Source: a virus
Direction: 5' to 3' (one strand)
Virus record (IMG/VR): IMGVR_UViG_3300009104_000038
Coordinates: 1 to 43,690 of that record
DNA length: 43,690 nucleotides
In this document: positions 9,882 through 16,449 of the stretch, one piece after another
How the letters are laid out: the number at the start of each line of letters is the position of its first letter
Position numbering within the stretch: the first letter of the stretch is position 1
The notes under the pieces: model-generated
What the model saw: only the letters and a program-made list of their open reading frames with translations
The model's database searches: none
Told to the model about the DNA's origin: nothing
Translations under genes and position numbers: made by a program

Positions 9882-10085
9882 TTACTTCGATTTCGCGAGG
9901 CCGCGAGAGATGGTGTAGCCGAGGGCCGCTGCTGCCGAGCAGATGAAGCCAAACACCTTGTCCGCGTTGGATGCCCCTTCTGGGTCTACTACCCCTGCAC
10001 CCCATAGCAGGGAACAGATCGCCACAATTACCGTAATCCAAAACTCGGTACTTAAATAGCCGGGTTTAATATTCTTTGTCGCCAT
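9882..10085 (-). CDS. Holin-like protein with two membrane segments (67 aa)
   Basis: Start at ATG 10085 (MATKNIKPGYLSTEFWITV). Two hydrophobic helices are visible: ITVIVAICSLLWGAGVV (about 16-32) and DKVFGFICSAAAALGYTI (about 40-57). It ends with a basic tail (RGLAKSK). Small size, two membrane spans and a charged end fit a phage holin, which permeabilises the inner membrane at lysis. The endolysin gene is about 15 kb away, so function is inferred from topology and neighbours. Confidence 0.6.
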   Translation of the reverse strand: MATKNIKPGYLSTEFWITVIVAICSLLWGAGVVDPEGASNADKVFGFICSAAAALGYTISRGLAKSK

Positions 10086-10087
10086 GT

Positions 10088-10255
10088 CTAGTCGTCTTTC
10101 TTTTTGCTGTCCCGCGACCACTTCCATATCGTCCACGAAATCGTGACCGTCAGTAGCAGGATCGAGAGAGCGGTTTCAACGGTATCAAGAGTTACGGCAG
10201 CAAGGACGCCGCCGTTGATACCAAAAGTTTTTAAGTAGTCTGATAAGTCGTTCAT
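10088..10255 (-). CDS. Single-span membrane protein, possible holin or antiholin (55 aa)
   Basis: Start at ATG 10255 (MNDLSDYLKTFGINGG). One hydrophobic helix (about 28-47, SILLLTVTISWTIWKW) is followed by RDSKKKDD. No good Shine-Dalgarno precedes the ATG. It stops two bases before the next holin-like ORF begins, so the pair may work together. Family not recognised. Confidence 0.55.
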   Translation of the reverse strand: MNDLSDYLKTFGINGGVLAAVTLDTVETALSILLLTVTISWTIWKWSRDSKKKDD

Positions 10256-10264
10256 GGGAAAGGA

Positions 10265-10292
10265 GGGAGGCATCCCCGAAAGGATGCCCCCC
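10265..10292 (-). terminator. Hairpin after the major capsid gene
   Basis: Arms 10265-10275 and 10282-10292 pair at 10 of 11 positions with a six-base loop. The hairpin lies 15 bases after the capsid stop on the minus strand. The following tract is pyrimidine-rich but not a true T-run, so it may be a partial terminator or an mRNA 3' stabiliser that sets capsid and lysis expression apart. Confidence 0.45.
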
Positions 10293-10307
10293 TTTGACGA
10301 CGACTAC

Positions 10308-11564
10308 TTACGCAACAACATTGTCGCGCTTAAACAGGACGGTCGCGCCGTGGTCACCGAACACTGGCTCGAATGCCATTTCGTATGTGCCGAAGTGACG
10401 ACCCTTGCTCTCCAGTTCATCCACGCAATCTGTGTCGAACTTGTACGCGCCGGTAACGAACTTCCAGTCACCGGAGTAACTGTCAGCCGAGAAACCGAGG
10501 TTTCCGGGCACGCTGCTCGGAACCACCAGTTGACGCATCACGGAAGGCGTCAGCGCAATGGCAGCTTCATAAACGCCGTCGCCATCGCTGATGTCTTTGC
10601 CCGTGTACAGCGGGTTGATCTTCGTGCCCGCGCCCGCAGTGAGTTCACTGCTGCCGAGAGCCACGCGCTCGCTGATCCGGTCATAACCCGTGTCACCGCT
10701 GTTCCGTTTGAAACGCGGGGGATTGGTTACGACGATCAGGCGGAAGTTGCCCACCACCTTGTCCGCGCCAATGCGCTTGAGCAGTTCATTGCCAGAGGCG
10801 TGGCGGTAATCCGCACGGATGTTGTCATCCGCCTTGAGCAGATTGTGTGCTGCTTCCATGCCAATGATGAGCGGAAACACTGGGCCGTTCGGGCCGAGTT
10901 CCACGAAGCCATTGGAGTCACCCTCAGTCGCACCGGACTCAATCAGCTTGATGGCCAATTGATCGAGGTGAGCCGGGAGCAATTCCACCGTGTCCGCCAG
11001 CGCGTTGGTGCTGTCAGAGATGGCCTTGTTCGTGACCGCCTCATCATTCAGCGCGGCTGCGCTGGAGGTGGCTCCACTCAGGGTCACTTGGCGACCCTTC
11101 ATCATGTACTCATTCTGGAGTTTATTTTCCAGAACGCGCTTGGAATGCTTCGAGATTTCCTCGACGTAGGCGTTCATGAATGTGCCAACATTGTGTTGGA
11201 ACTTCAGGTTCTCCTTACAAACCACAGGCCCCCGGACGCTTATGCGCTCAGGACTGTAAGTTTGCTCGCTGAATCCCCACTCGACATCATTCCAGCTACG
11301 GTCGCAAAGACCGCCATCCGCGCCCATGTTGGCCGCAGTGCCGGAAGTCGTGGTGTCAACGATCTTCTCCCATGCCAACTCGTCATTGGTGGGGAGGCTG
11401 TTCTCGATGGTGAAGGTTGTTTGGGTTAAACCCTTGCCGAGCGGGTAACTGCCCTTGGGCAAAGCATTTAACCAAACCGAGTTATAAGTGGCCTTGCGGT
11501 GGACATCAGTGCCCAACGACTCAGTGGCCATTTTCATTGCTTGAAGAATATCTGTGCAAGCCAT
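10308..11564 (-). CDS. Major capsid protein
   Basis: Start at ATG 11564 (MACTDILQAMKMATESLGT), preceded by GAAAGGAA at a good distance, giving 418 aa; the longer reading lacks this site. The length, the monomer-like composition, the pattern (FMNAYVEEISKHSKRVLENKL, PLIIGMEAAHNLLK) and the position beside holin genes fit a podovirus HK97-fold coat protein. It is on the minus strand while portal and scaffold are on the plus strand, so the head genes are split between two transcripts. The large antisense ORF (10254-11429, plus) is a shadow. The call rests on context and family resemblance. Confidence 0.75.
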   Translation of the reverse strand: MACTDILQAMKMATESLGTDVHRKATYNSVWLNALPKGSYPLGKGLTQTTFTIENSLPTNDELAWEKIVDTTTSGTAANMGADGGLCDRSWNDVEWGFSEQTYSPERISVRGPVVCKENLKFQHNVGTFMNAYVEEISKHSKRVLENKLQNEYMMKGRQVTLSGATSSAAALNDEAVTNKAISDSTNALADTVELLPAHLDQLAIKLIESGATEGDSNGFVELGPNGPVFPLIIGMEAAHNLLKADDNIRADYRHASGNELLKRIGADKVVGNFRLIVVTNPPRFKRNSGDTGYDRISERVALGSSELTAGAGTKINPLYTGKDISDGDGVYEAAIALTPSVMRQLVVPSSVPGNLGFSADSYSGDWKFVTGAYKFDTDCVDELESKGRHFGTYEMAFEPVFGDHGATVLFKRDNVVA

Positions 11565-11754
11565 GATAATTCCTTTCCTTCTAGGATTAGGTTCATGGCG
11601 AGGTTGGAAGTCAGACGCCACCCGGCGCAGACAGACCTCGCCTGTCGTGCTCGGATGGCCATGCCGAAGTAGGGCCAAAGCGGTTGCCAGTCCGCCGGTA
11701 GGGCAAAAGTTTTTGCGTAATTATGCAGCCGCCGCTGCACCTTCTTTTTTACCA

Positions 11755-11780
11755 GAAAAAATTAAGGCGTCAAACGCCTT
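11755..11780 (-). terminator. Rho-independent terminator facing into the capsid operon
   Basis: Arms AAGGCGT (11764-11770) and ACGCCTT (11774-11780) form a perfect 7-bp stem. Read on the minus strand, it is followed by AATTTTTT. It lies between attP and the capsid gene and would stop leftward transcripts entering from the att side, for example host transcripts after integration. The 190 bases between it and the capsid start show no clear promoter. Confidence 0.65.
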
Positions 11781-11811
11781 GCAATAATTAAATAAAGCAG
11801 CAAAACATTTG

Positions 11812-11830
11812 GGGCACTTGAGGGCACTAG
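11812..11830 (+). repeat. Putative left-arm integrase binding sites
   Basis: Two direct repeats, GGGCACTTG (11812-11820) and GGGCACTAG (11822-11830), are spaced 10 bp apart, one helix turn. The same core appears three times on the other side of the tRNA fragment, so these look like arm-type sites of the integrase. Confidence 0.55.
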
Positions 11831-11875
11831 GGGAAACGGGGAACCATTTCCCACAAAGAAACGAAAATTCGATAA

Positions 11876-11921
11876 GCTCATAACCTGAAGGTCGGTGGTT
11901 CAAATCCGCCTCCCGCAACCA
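11876..11921 (+). other. attP core: 3' part of an initiator tRNA-Met gene
   Basis: The sequence runs from the anticodon loop GCTCATAACC (anticodon CAT) through a T-arm with stem GGTGG/CCGCC to the end TCCCGCAACCA. This matches the 3' half of bacterial tRNA-fMet. The 5' half is absent: bases before the loop (GATAA) do not pair with CCTGA, so tRNA identity starts about 11876. The integrase gene is 190 bp downstream. Integration at the host gene would restore the tRNA from the phage-carried 3' half. Confidence 0.85.
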
Positions 11922-11950
11922 AAGTTTTTGAGTGTTAACAACCTCGTTTC

Positions 11951-11974
11951 AGCCCGGTATTACCGGGCTTTTTT
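11951..11974 (+). terminator. Strong terminator downstream of the tRNA fragment
   Basis: AGCCCGG (11951-11957) pairs with CCGGGCT (11963-11969) and is followed by TTTTTT. It sits 30 bases after the tRNA CCA end, as a tRNA terminator would, so after integration it could terminate the rebuilt host tRNA. Between here and the integrase, TGAATATGTA is repeated at 11988-11997 and 12014-12023, possibly an excisionase or host-factor site. Confidence 0.8.
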
Positions 11975-12066
11975 GTTGCCCAAATTGTGAATATGTAGAA
12001 TTAGGCAGTGTATTGAATATGTATTACACTTGATACGTCATATGAATCCCTAGTTACCGGAAAAGT

Positions 12067-12096
12067 GGGCACTTATGGGCACTTATGGGCACTTAA
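12067..12096 (+). repeat. Putative right-arm integrase binding sites (three copies)
   Basis: Three contiguous 10-bp repeats, GGGCACTTAT, GGGCACTTAT and GGGCACTTAA, end 14 bases before the integrase ATG. Together with 11812-11830 they bracket the tRNA core, as P and P' arms do in lambda-type attP. Their position also allows the integrase to repress its own expression. Confidence 0.6.
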
Positions 12097-12110
12097 AAAA
12101 TAAAAAACCA

Positions 12111-13292
12111 ATGAAAATTACCTTCACCAAACACAACGGATACCGCCGCTGGAAGCTCGACGGACGCATCGCCGGACAGCGTATCCGGCGTTTCTATTGC
12201 TCCGAGGCAGAGGCCCGCAAGGCGGGCGACAAGCTGGAGGCCGAGGCCAATTCCGCCCGCGCCGCCTTCGCTCACTGCCGCAAAGTGGACATCTCCAAGA
12301 TGCTGCTCGCCCTCCAGTTGTGCCGCGAGGAAAACCGCGACATCGTGGAAGTCGTTACCAAGGCTCTGACCCAAGTGGCCCCCAACTCCCTGCCCCTTGG
12401 GTCGGTTTATCACCGCTACCTCAAGGAAAAGCGGGAACTCGGCGTGGCCCATTCCACCCTGAAAACCCTCTCCTGTACGCTGGAAAAGTTCTGCCAACCC
12501 GCTTGGAACGAGCCGATCAGCAGTATCAACCGCGATTATATCCTCAATTACCTCCGCACGGGCCGCGCCCCCAACGGACAGAAATGGCATACCCGCACCA
12601 AGATCGGGTATCTCAAGGAGGTGCAGGGCTTTTTCCTGTGGGCCGTCAAGGCTGGCTTTCTCGAACGCGATCCCGCCGCGACGGTGGCGCGGCCCAAGTT
12701 CACCGTCGCGGAACTGGACGAAATGGATTCGCGCAAGGAAATCCTGACCGTACCGGAATTAGCGCGGCTGCTGGCCCATTGCCTAACCTCCTACCCGCAC
12801 CTGTTGCCGCGCCTCACCGTCCAATGCTTCGCCGGTCTGCGCCCCAATCGGGAGGCGGCGGGCCTCCGCAACGAGGACATCATGCTCAAGGAGGGGCTGG
12901 TACTGGTGCGCGGCAAACACGCCAAGGATCGACAGCGGCGGTATGTAAAGATGAGCGACCCGCTCAAGGCGTGGATGGCCTATTGCGCGAAAAAGAAACT
13001 GACCTTCCCCTGCCCGAACTGGAAACGGGACTTCTTCGCCCTGCGCGTGGACGCCGAATTATCCGGGGCCAACTGGCCCAAGAACGCCACCCGCCATTCC
13101 TTTGCCAGCTACCATCTCGCCGCGTGCGGGGAGGCGGAAACGAAAACGGCACTGGGCCACGGCTCTTATGATATGCTGTTTCAGCACTACCGCACACTGG
13201 TCAAGGAAAGCGACGGGGCCGCCTTCATGGCCCTCACCCCGGAGAAAATCTTACAGAATGTGAATAACTTGTTAGAAAGGGAAGATTCGTGA
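12111..13292 (+). CDS. int: Tyrosine-type site-specific integrase
   Basis: It catalyses phage integration and excision at attP/attB. Start at ATG 12111 (MKITFTKHNGYRRWKLDG); the ATG at 12075 lies inside the arm repeats and is less likely. The product has 393 residues: an N-terminal arm-binding region, a core-binding SAM-like domain (about 95-190) and a catalytic domain. Catalytic residues seen are Arg in CFAGLRPNREAAG (about 244), Lys in GKHAKDRQRR (about 269), Arg in NATRHSFASY (about 328), His in ALGHGSYD (about 350) and Tyr in FQHYRTL (about 360). The first position of the HxxR box is Asn instead of His. No clear Shine-Dalgarno is present. Confidence 0.93.
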   Translation: MKITFTKHNGYRRWKLDGRIAGQRIRRFYCSEAEARKAGDKLEAEANSARAAFAHCRKVDISKMLLALQLCREENRDIVEVVTKALTQVAPNSLPLGSVYHRYLKEKRELGVAHSTLKTLSCTLEKFCQPAWNEPISSINRDYILNYLRTGRAPNGQKWHTRTKIGYLKEVQGFFLWAVKAGFLERDPAATVARPKFTVAELDEMDSRKEILTVPELARLLAHCLTSYPHLLPRLTVQCFAGLRPNREAAGLRNEDIMLKEGLVLVRGKHAKDRQRRYVKMSDPLKAWMAYCAKKKLTFPCPNWKRDFFALRVDAELSGANWPKNATRHSFASYHLAACGEAETKTALGHGSYDMLFQHYRTLVKESDGAAFMALTPEKILQNVNNLLEREDS

Positions 13293-13295
13293 GGT

Positions 13296-13382
13296 ATGTC
13301 TTTTATAAAGTATTACAAGCCCTACCCAACGGCAACCAAACGCAATAAAGCGATGAATGAAATGCTCTCGTTACTCGCATGA
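13296..13382 (+). CDS. Very small ORF between int and RHH gene (28 aa)
   Basis: It starts three bases after the integrase stop and ends in an ATGA overlap with the RHH gene at 13379. The product is MSFIKYYKPYPTATKRNKAM and eight more residues, basic and aromatic. The coupling at its end is the main evidence; function unknown. It could be only a leader that couples int and the regulator. Confidence 0.4.
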   Translation: MSFIKYYKPYPTATKRNKAMNEMLSLLA

Positions 13383-13567
13383 AAAAAATACACATCTCCC
13401 GTTCTGCCGCCCTCCAAGTGCGCCGGTTGAGTCAACAAACCGGGTTGCCCGTTACGTCGTTGGTTTCCGAGGCTATTCGTCTTGGGATTCAGGACGTTGA
13501 AACTCCGCGTACAGCTTTTCCAACTTCGGAAGGCCCGCCTGTAAACATTGCTCAATCACCGAGGTAG
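13379..13567 (+). CDS. Ribbon-helix-helix DNA-binding protein, candidate regulator
   Basis: A 62-residue product. MKKIHISRSAALQVRRLSQQ gives the DNA-contacting strand and first helix, and TGLPVTSLVSEAIRLGIQDV the second helix, in the order of Arc/CopG-type repressors, which act as dimers. The tail after about residue 45 looks unstructured. Its 3' end overlaps the opposite-strand RHH gene (13473-13724) by 95 bases. Such an overlap allows antisense interference. It could act as an excisionase-like or int-operon regulator. Confidence 0.65.
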   Translation: MKKIHISRSAALQVRRLSQQTGLPVTSLVSEAIRLGIQDVETPRTAFPTSEGPPVNIAQSPR

Positions 13568-13724
13568 CCGAGGTGTGCTGGATTTCCGCCAGCCGTTGCG
13601 CCTCTGCCCATAGCTCCGCATCAATCCGCATCGTGGTCACATGAGTAGACCGCTCCGCTGGCGCGGCCCGACGCTTGGCGGGCTTCGCCGATTTTCCCTG
13701 TTTTTTCTTCTTTTTCGCCGTCAT
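13473..13724 (-). CDS. Ribbon-helix-helix repressor candidate with lysine-rich N-terminus
   Basis: An 83-residue product. A basic lead (MTAKKKKKQGKSAKPAKRRA) precedes the RHH core: THVTTMRIDAELWAEAQRLA is the strand and helix 1, and TSATSVIEQCLQAGLPKLEK helix 2. GGGGAG lies a good distance before the ATG. It diverges from the RHH gene at 14012, and the 287-base gap between them holds several inverted repeats. That is the arrangement expected of a repressor and antirepressor switch. No CI-like HTH repressor is visible nearby, so this protein is the best prophage-repressor candidate, by inference. Confidence 0.7.
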   Translation of the reverse strand: MTAKKKKKQGKSAKPAKRRAAPAERSTHVTTMRIDAELWAEAQRLAEIQHTSATSVIEQCLQAGLPKLEKLYAEFQRPESQDE

Positions 13725-13793
13725 CTAACTCTCCCCCTGCCTGTGGGGGCGGGGCAACCTACACGCCGCCGCCCTACTTGCAAGTGTATACTA

Positions 13794-13806
13794 AACGTAA
13801 GACGTT
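13794..13806. promoter_or_regulatory. Small inverted repeat, candidate operator
   Basis: AACGT and ACGTT flank AAG, an exact palindrome with a 3-bp centre. It lies 70 bases upstream of the minus-strand RHH gene start, where an autoregulatory operator would be expected. Confidence 0.35.
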
Positions 13807-13871
13807 ACATTTGGGCTACACCTTCACGCATTTCCTAGTATTTAACAAGGGATTTTATACATACCCTTCCT

Positions 13872-13937
13872 GTGAAGATTTCGTAAAAAGGGGCGTTTTC
13901 TCCGGCGAGAAATATGCTGTTTTTAAGAAATCTTCAC
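13872..13937. promoter_or_regulatory. 66-bp interrupted palindrome in the RHH control region
   Basis: Outer arms GTGAAGATTTC (13872-13882) and GAAATCTTCAC (13927-13937) are exact inverted repeats. Inner arms TTTCTC (13897-13902) and GAGAAA (13907-13912) are centred on the same point (13904.5). Runs of A and T next to the outer arms extend the symmetry. GAATA/TATTC (13945-13956) is a further small inverted repeat. It lies in the 287-base gap between diverging RHH genes. It is probably a compound operator; a transcript cruciform or terminator is possible but lacks a T-run. Confidence 0.6.
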
Positions 13938-14011
13938 GGCCTGTGAATAACTATTCCGTATGTCTACTGTATTTCACTTGTAACACATCCGAAATGTTGT
14001 AATCTTCTCGG

Positions 14012-14194
14012 GTGCCGCAAAGGAACACCCAACTGAGTCCGGTCAAAGAGAGGCTTGTGTCTTTTCGACTAGGTAAAAATGACAAGCAAACACTCGACCG
14101 TCTTGCAGGAATGATGAGCGTCAGCGTGAGCGACCTTATCCGCCTGTGCATCAAGTCCGAACTCCCCAAGCTAAAGAAGAAGTATCGTGGTTGA
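14012..14194 (+). CDS. Ribbon-helix-helix protein upstream of dnaB
   Basis: It starts with GTG 14012 (no ATG fits the fold) and has 60 residues. KERLVSFRLGKNDKQTLDRL gives the strand and first helix; SVSVSDLIRLCIKSELPKLK the second helix. This is a complete RHH unit with a basic end (KKKYRG). It overlaps the helicase start by 8 bases, so it is the first gene of the early rightward operon and could control it, like a Cro-type regulator. No Shine-Dalgarno is seen. Confidence 0.65.
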   Translation: MPQRNTQLSPVKERLVSFRLGKNDKQTLDRLAGMMSVSVSDLIRLCIKSELPKLKKKYRG

Positions 14195-15527
14195 GGAGAA
14201 TCATTTAATCGCCACGCCGGTTCCTGCCTCGCTGGAGGCGGAGGCACAAGTGCTGGCGTGCTGCTTGCGCGAGGAGGAATTAGTCGATGAAGCAGCCACC
14301 TCATTGAAACCGGAAGATTTTTATGACCTGCGCCACCGCAATCTGTTTGAACTATTACTGAAACTGCGGAGCGCAGGGAAGCCCGTGGATGCCAGCGTGT
14401 GCATTCAGGAGGCCAAGAATTTACGGGGGGGCACTGAATCGGTGGGCGGCATCGCATATCTTGCGGGACTGCCAGACCGGGTGCCATCCCCGGCCCTTAT
14501 TACTTATGCCACTGGTGTTGTGCGCCACAAGGCGCAGCTTCGGCAGTGGCAGGAGTCCGCCCATTATATTCTTTCTACGGTTAACGCTGAAGGGATCGGC
14601 GACGACGAACGGCTGGATGAAATAGGAACCCACCTATCCCCCCTCATCCATGCCGACCGAAAGGGCGGGGAAGCCTCCGTGCGTGATGTGGTCAAAACGG
14701 CCATCGGAGAAATCGAACAGGCATTTGAACACAAGGGCAAATGCACTGGCATCCGCACCGGCTTCCCTGCCCTTGATAAATTAACAGCGGGGTTTCAGTG
14801 CGGGGATGTGCTCATCCTTGCGGCGCGGCCCAGCATGGGAAAGACCTCGCTGGCCATGAACATAGCCGAACACGTTGCCCTCGATGACGGCGTGCCGGTG
14901 GGATTCCTTTCGCTGGAGATGAACGATACCTCGCTCATCAAACGCCTTCTATCTTCCCGCGCCAACATCAACGGACACGACCTGCTTAACGGCAACCTTT
15001 CCGAAAAAGACATTCACGCGCTCACCAGCGTTGCCGCGAAGGTGGCTGCTGCGCCAATTCATATCAACGACAAGCCCGCTCTTTCAGTGCTGGAAGTAGG
15101 CGCAGCCATGCGCCGCATGGTGAACAAGCACGGTTGCAAGTTGATTGTCCTAGATTATTTACAACTGGTTCAGGCCAAGGCCGAGAATCAGACCCAACGC
15201 ATCGCCAAGGTTTCAAGTGCCGTCAAGGCTTCGGCCAAGGAGTTGGGAGTACCTGTCCTCGCACTGTCGCAGCTTTCCCGCGCAGCAGCCACCGAGGACA
15301 GGAAACCCCAACTCTCTGACCTTCGTGACTCTGGAGCTATTGAGCAGGATGCGGACTTGGTGATGTTCCTGTCTCGCGAGCGCGATGCCACGATGACGCA
15401 ACTAGATGTGGCCAAGCATCGAAACGGCCCCGTGGGCATCGTGGAATTGGAATGGGATGCCTCGCGCACCCGCTACCGTAACCCCGTGTATTGGATGAAA
15501 AACCATGCCCAAGTGGACGCAACATGA
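14187..15527 (+). CDS. dnaB: Replicative DNA helicase, DnaB family
   Basis: A hexameric 5'-3' helicase that unwinds the replication fork. Length 446 aa matches the family. GTG start at 14187. The N-terminal helical domain (about 12-115) has SLEAEAQVLACCLREEELVD. The ATPase domain has Walker A ARPSMGKTS (213-221), Walker B KLIVLDYLQLV (318-328), LALSQLSR (about 358-365) and DLRDSGAIEQDAD (about 378-390). No primase is visible, so host DnaG is probably used. Its stop is shared as ATGA with the downstream gene at 15524. Confidence 0.95.
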   Translation: MVEENHLIATPVPASLEAEAQVLACCLREEELVDEAATSLKPEDFYDLRHRNLFELLLKLRSAGKPVDASVCIQEAKNLRGGTESVGGIAYLAGLPDRVPSPALITYATGVVRHKAQLRQWQESAHYILSTVNAEGIGDDERLDEIGTHLSPLIHADRKGGEASVRDVVKTAIGEIEQAFEHKGKCTGIRTGFPALDKLTAGFQCGDVLILAARPSMGKTSLAMNIAEHVALDDGVPVGFLSLEMNDTSLIKRLLSSRANINGHDLLNGNLSEKDIHALTSVAAKVAAAPIHINDKPALSVLEVGAAMRRMVNKHGCKLIVLDYLQLVQAKAENQTQRIAKVSSAVKASAKELGVPVLALSQLSRAAATEDRKPQLSDLRDSGAIEQDADLVMFLSRERDATMTQLDVAKHRNGPVGIVELEWDASRTRYRNPVYWMKNHAQVDAT

Positions 15528-15828
15528 ATTCGACGAGTACCAACGACTCACTGGCCATCCGCATCCGTTCAATCGGCCATGTGCCAGCCTTCAAAAACAA
15601 AAAGATAATTGCCGGCAAGAGGCTGATAACTGCGCCCAAGGCGCGAAAGTGGATGGAGGCAGCGACCGCCAGTATGCACTTACAGTTGAAATCCTTGTTT
15701 CAGACAGAAGAAGCCGCGACCTCGACGGAGCCTTGGCAACTCTCTGCGATTGCGTCGTGGCCGAAGGACGACAATTGGAAAGTGATACCGAGGATTACCG
15801 TCAGCGTGAGGGTGGTTCCCAAGGGTGA
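15505..15828 (+). CDS. RusA-like Holliday junction nuclease candidate, overprinted
   Basis: The ATG is inside the last codons of dnaB; the product has 107 aa (MPKWTQHEFDEYQRLTG at its start). Residues about 58-95 read YALTVEILVSDRRSRDLDGA and then a helical stretch. This resembles the RusA pattern of a beta strand, a basic patch and an Arg/Asp-rich RDLD loop that binds metal. It lies almost wholly inside the 15524-15865 gene in another frame. Both frames look protein-like. The RusA role is inference from the motif; RusA resolves four-way junctions before packaging. Confidence 0.55.
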   Translation: MPKWTQHEFDEYQRLTGHPHPFNRPCASLQKQKDNCRQEADNCAQGAKVDGGSDRQYALTVEILVSDRRSRDLDGALATLCDCVVAEGRQLESDTEDYRQREGGSQG

Positions 15829-15865
15829 AGAGGGCGCAAACATTTTTATTACACCGCTTAAATAG
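15524..15865 (+). CDS. Conserved-looking phage protein coupled to dnaB (113 aa)
   Basis: The ATG overlaps the dnaB stop as ATGA, a strong sign of coupled expression. The product begins MNSTSTNDSLAIRIRSIGHV, continues VPAFKNKKIIAGKRLITAPK and ends near VVPKGEEGANIFITPLK. The middle includes KARKWMEAATASM, as in small basic phage proteins of replication operons. It overlaps the 15505-15828 ORF for 305 bases in another frame. No confident family; a RusA-like N-terminal resemblance is possible. Confidence 0.65.
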   Translation: MNSTSTNDSLAIRIRSIGHVPAFKNKKIIAGKRLITAPKARKWMEAATASMHLQLKSLFQTEEAATSTEPWQLSAIASWPKDDNWKVIPRITVSVRVVPKGEEGANIFITPLK

Positions 15866-15928
15866 ATTTACCCCCATAGTGGGGGCTTAACAACGAACAA
15901 ACCCAAAAAAAAGGAAAGGAAAACGACG

Positions 15929-16444
15929 ATGGCAGATAATGAATACTTCGGGCTAAAGGGCGTGAAGCTCCAGTGGGCACACCTCGCGAAGCCAAACTCG
16001 ATGAGCGACAAGTATCAGGTGGATTTGGTGGAATTAGACAAGGCCGCTGTTAAGCATCTGAAAGATGCGGGCCTCACGGTAAAGCATGGCAAAGACAAGA
16101 AAGAACCCAAGCCTGAGATCGGTCATTACGTTACCGCAAAGGCTAATCCTTACGAAGACGGCAGAAGTCCTGTTGTGATGGTAGACGCTAAACTCAATCC
16201 TGTTGAGGACGCCAGTATCATTGGAAACGGCACAATCGCCAACGTAAACCTGTCGGCTTACGACTGGAATTACAACGGCAAAACAGGGCGCAGTTGTGGT
16301 CTACAAGGTGTTCAAATTATTCAGCTAATTGAACGTGCCTCTCCCGGTGGTGCGTTTAGTGAAGAAGATGGTTTTGTGGCGCAGCCCGCCAATGCGACCG
16401 CTACTGCGGCAGACACCTTCTTTGAAGATGATGTGCCTAATTAA
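15929..16444 (+). CDS. ssb: Single-stranded DNA-binding protein (T7 gp2.5-like / DUF2815 type)
   Basis: It protects and organises single-stranded DNA at the fork. The 171-aa product has an OB-fold-like body (FGLKGVKLQWAHLAKPN; YDWNYNGKTGRSCGLQGVQI) and a flexible, strongly acidic end (FFEDDVPN). This end is the hallmark of phage SSBs, which recruit partners through it. AAAGGAAAGG precedes the ATG. A small hairpin CCCCCA/TGGGGG (15871-15885) sits between it and the preceding gene and may reduce read-through. Confidence 0.8.
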   Translation: MADNEYFGLKGVKLQWAHLAKPNSMSDKYQVDLVELDKAAVKHLKDAGLTVKHGKDKKEPKPEIGHYVTAKANPYEDGRSPVVMVDAKLNPVEDASIIGNGTIANVNLSAYDWNYNGKTGRSCGLQGVQIIQLIERASPGGAFSEEDGFVAQPANATATAADTFFEDDVPN

Positions 16445-16449
16445 GATGC

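Noticed and set aside
10254-11429. 391-aa plus-strand ORF
   Set aside because: It is antisense to the capsid gene, has no ribosome site and reads as a low-complexity shadow with no recognisable motif.
11721-11918. 65-aa minus-strand ORF beginning MREADLNHRPSGYE
   Set aside because: This is the well-known spurious translation of the antisense strand of a tRNA 3' region, and it runs through the terminator hairpin.
11850-11921. Complete functional tRNA gene
   Set aside because: Only the part from the anticodon loop to CCA is tRNA-like. The anticodon stem 5' strand, D-arm and acceptor 5' strand are not found upstream.
12197-13171. 324-aa plus-strand ORF inside integrase
   Set aside because: Arg/Gly/Pro-rich frame-shifted shadow of int without start signals.
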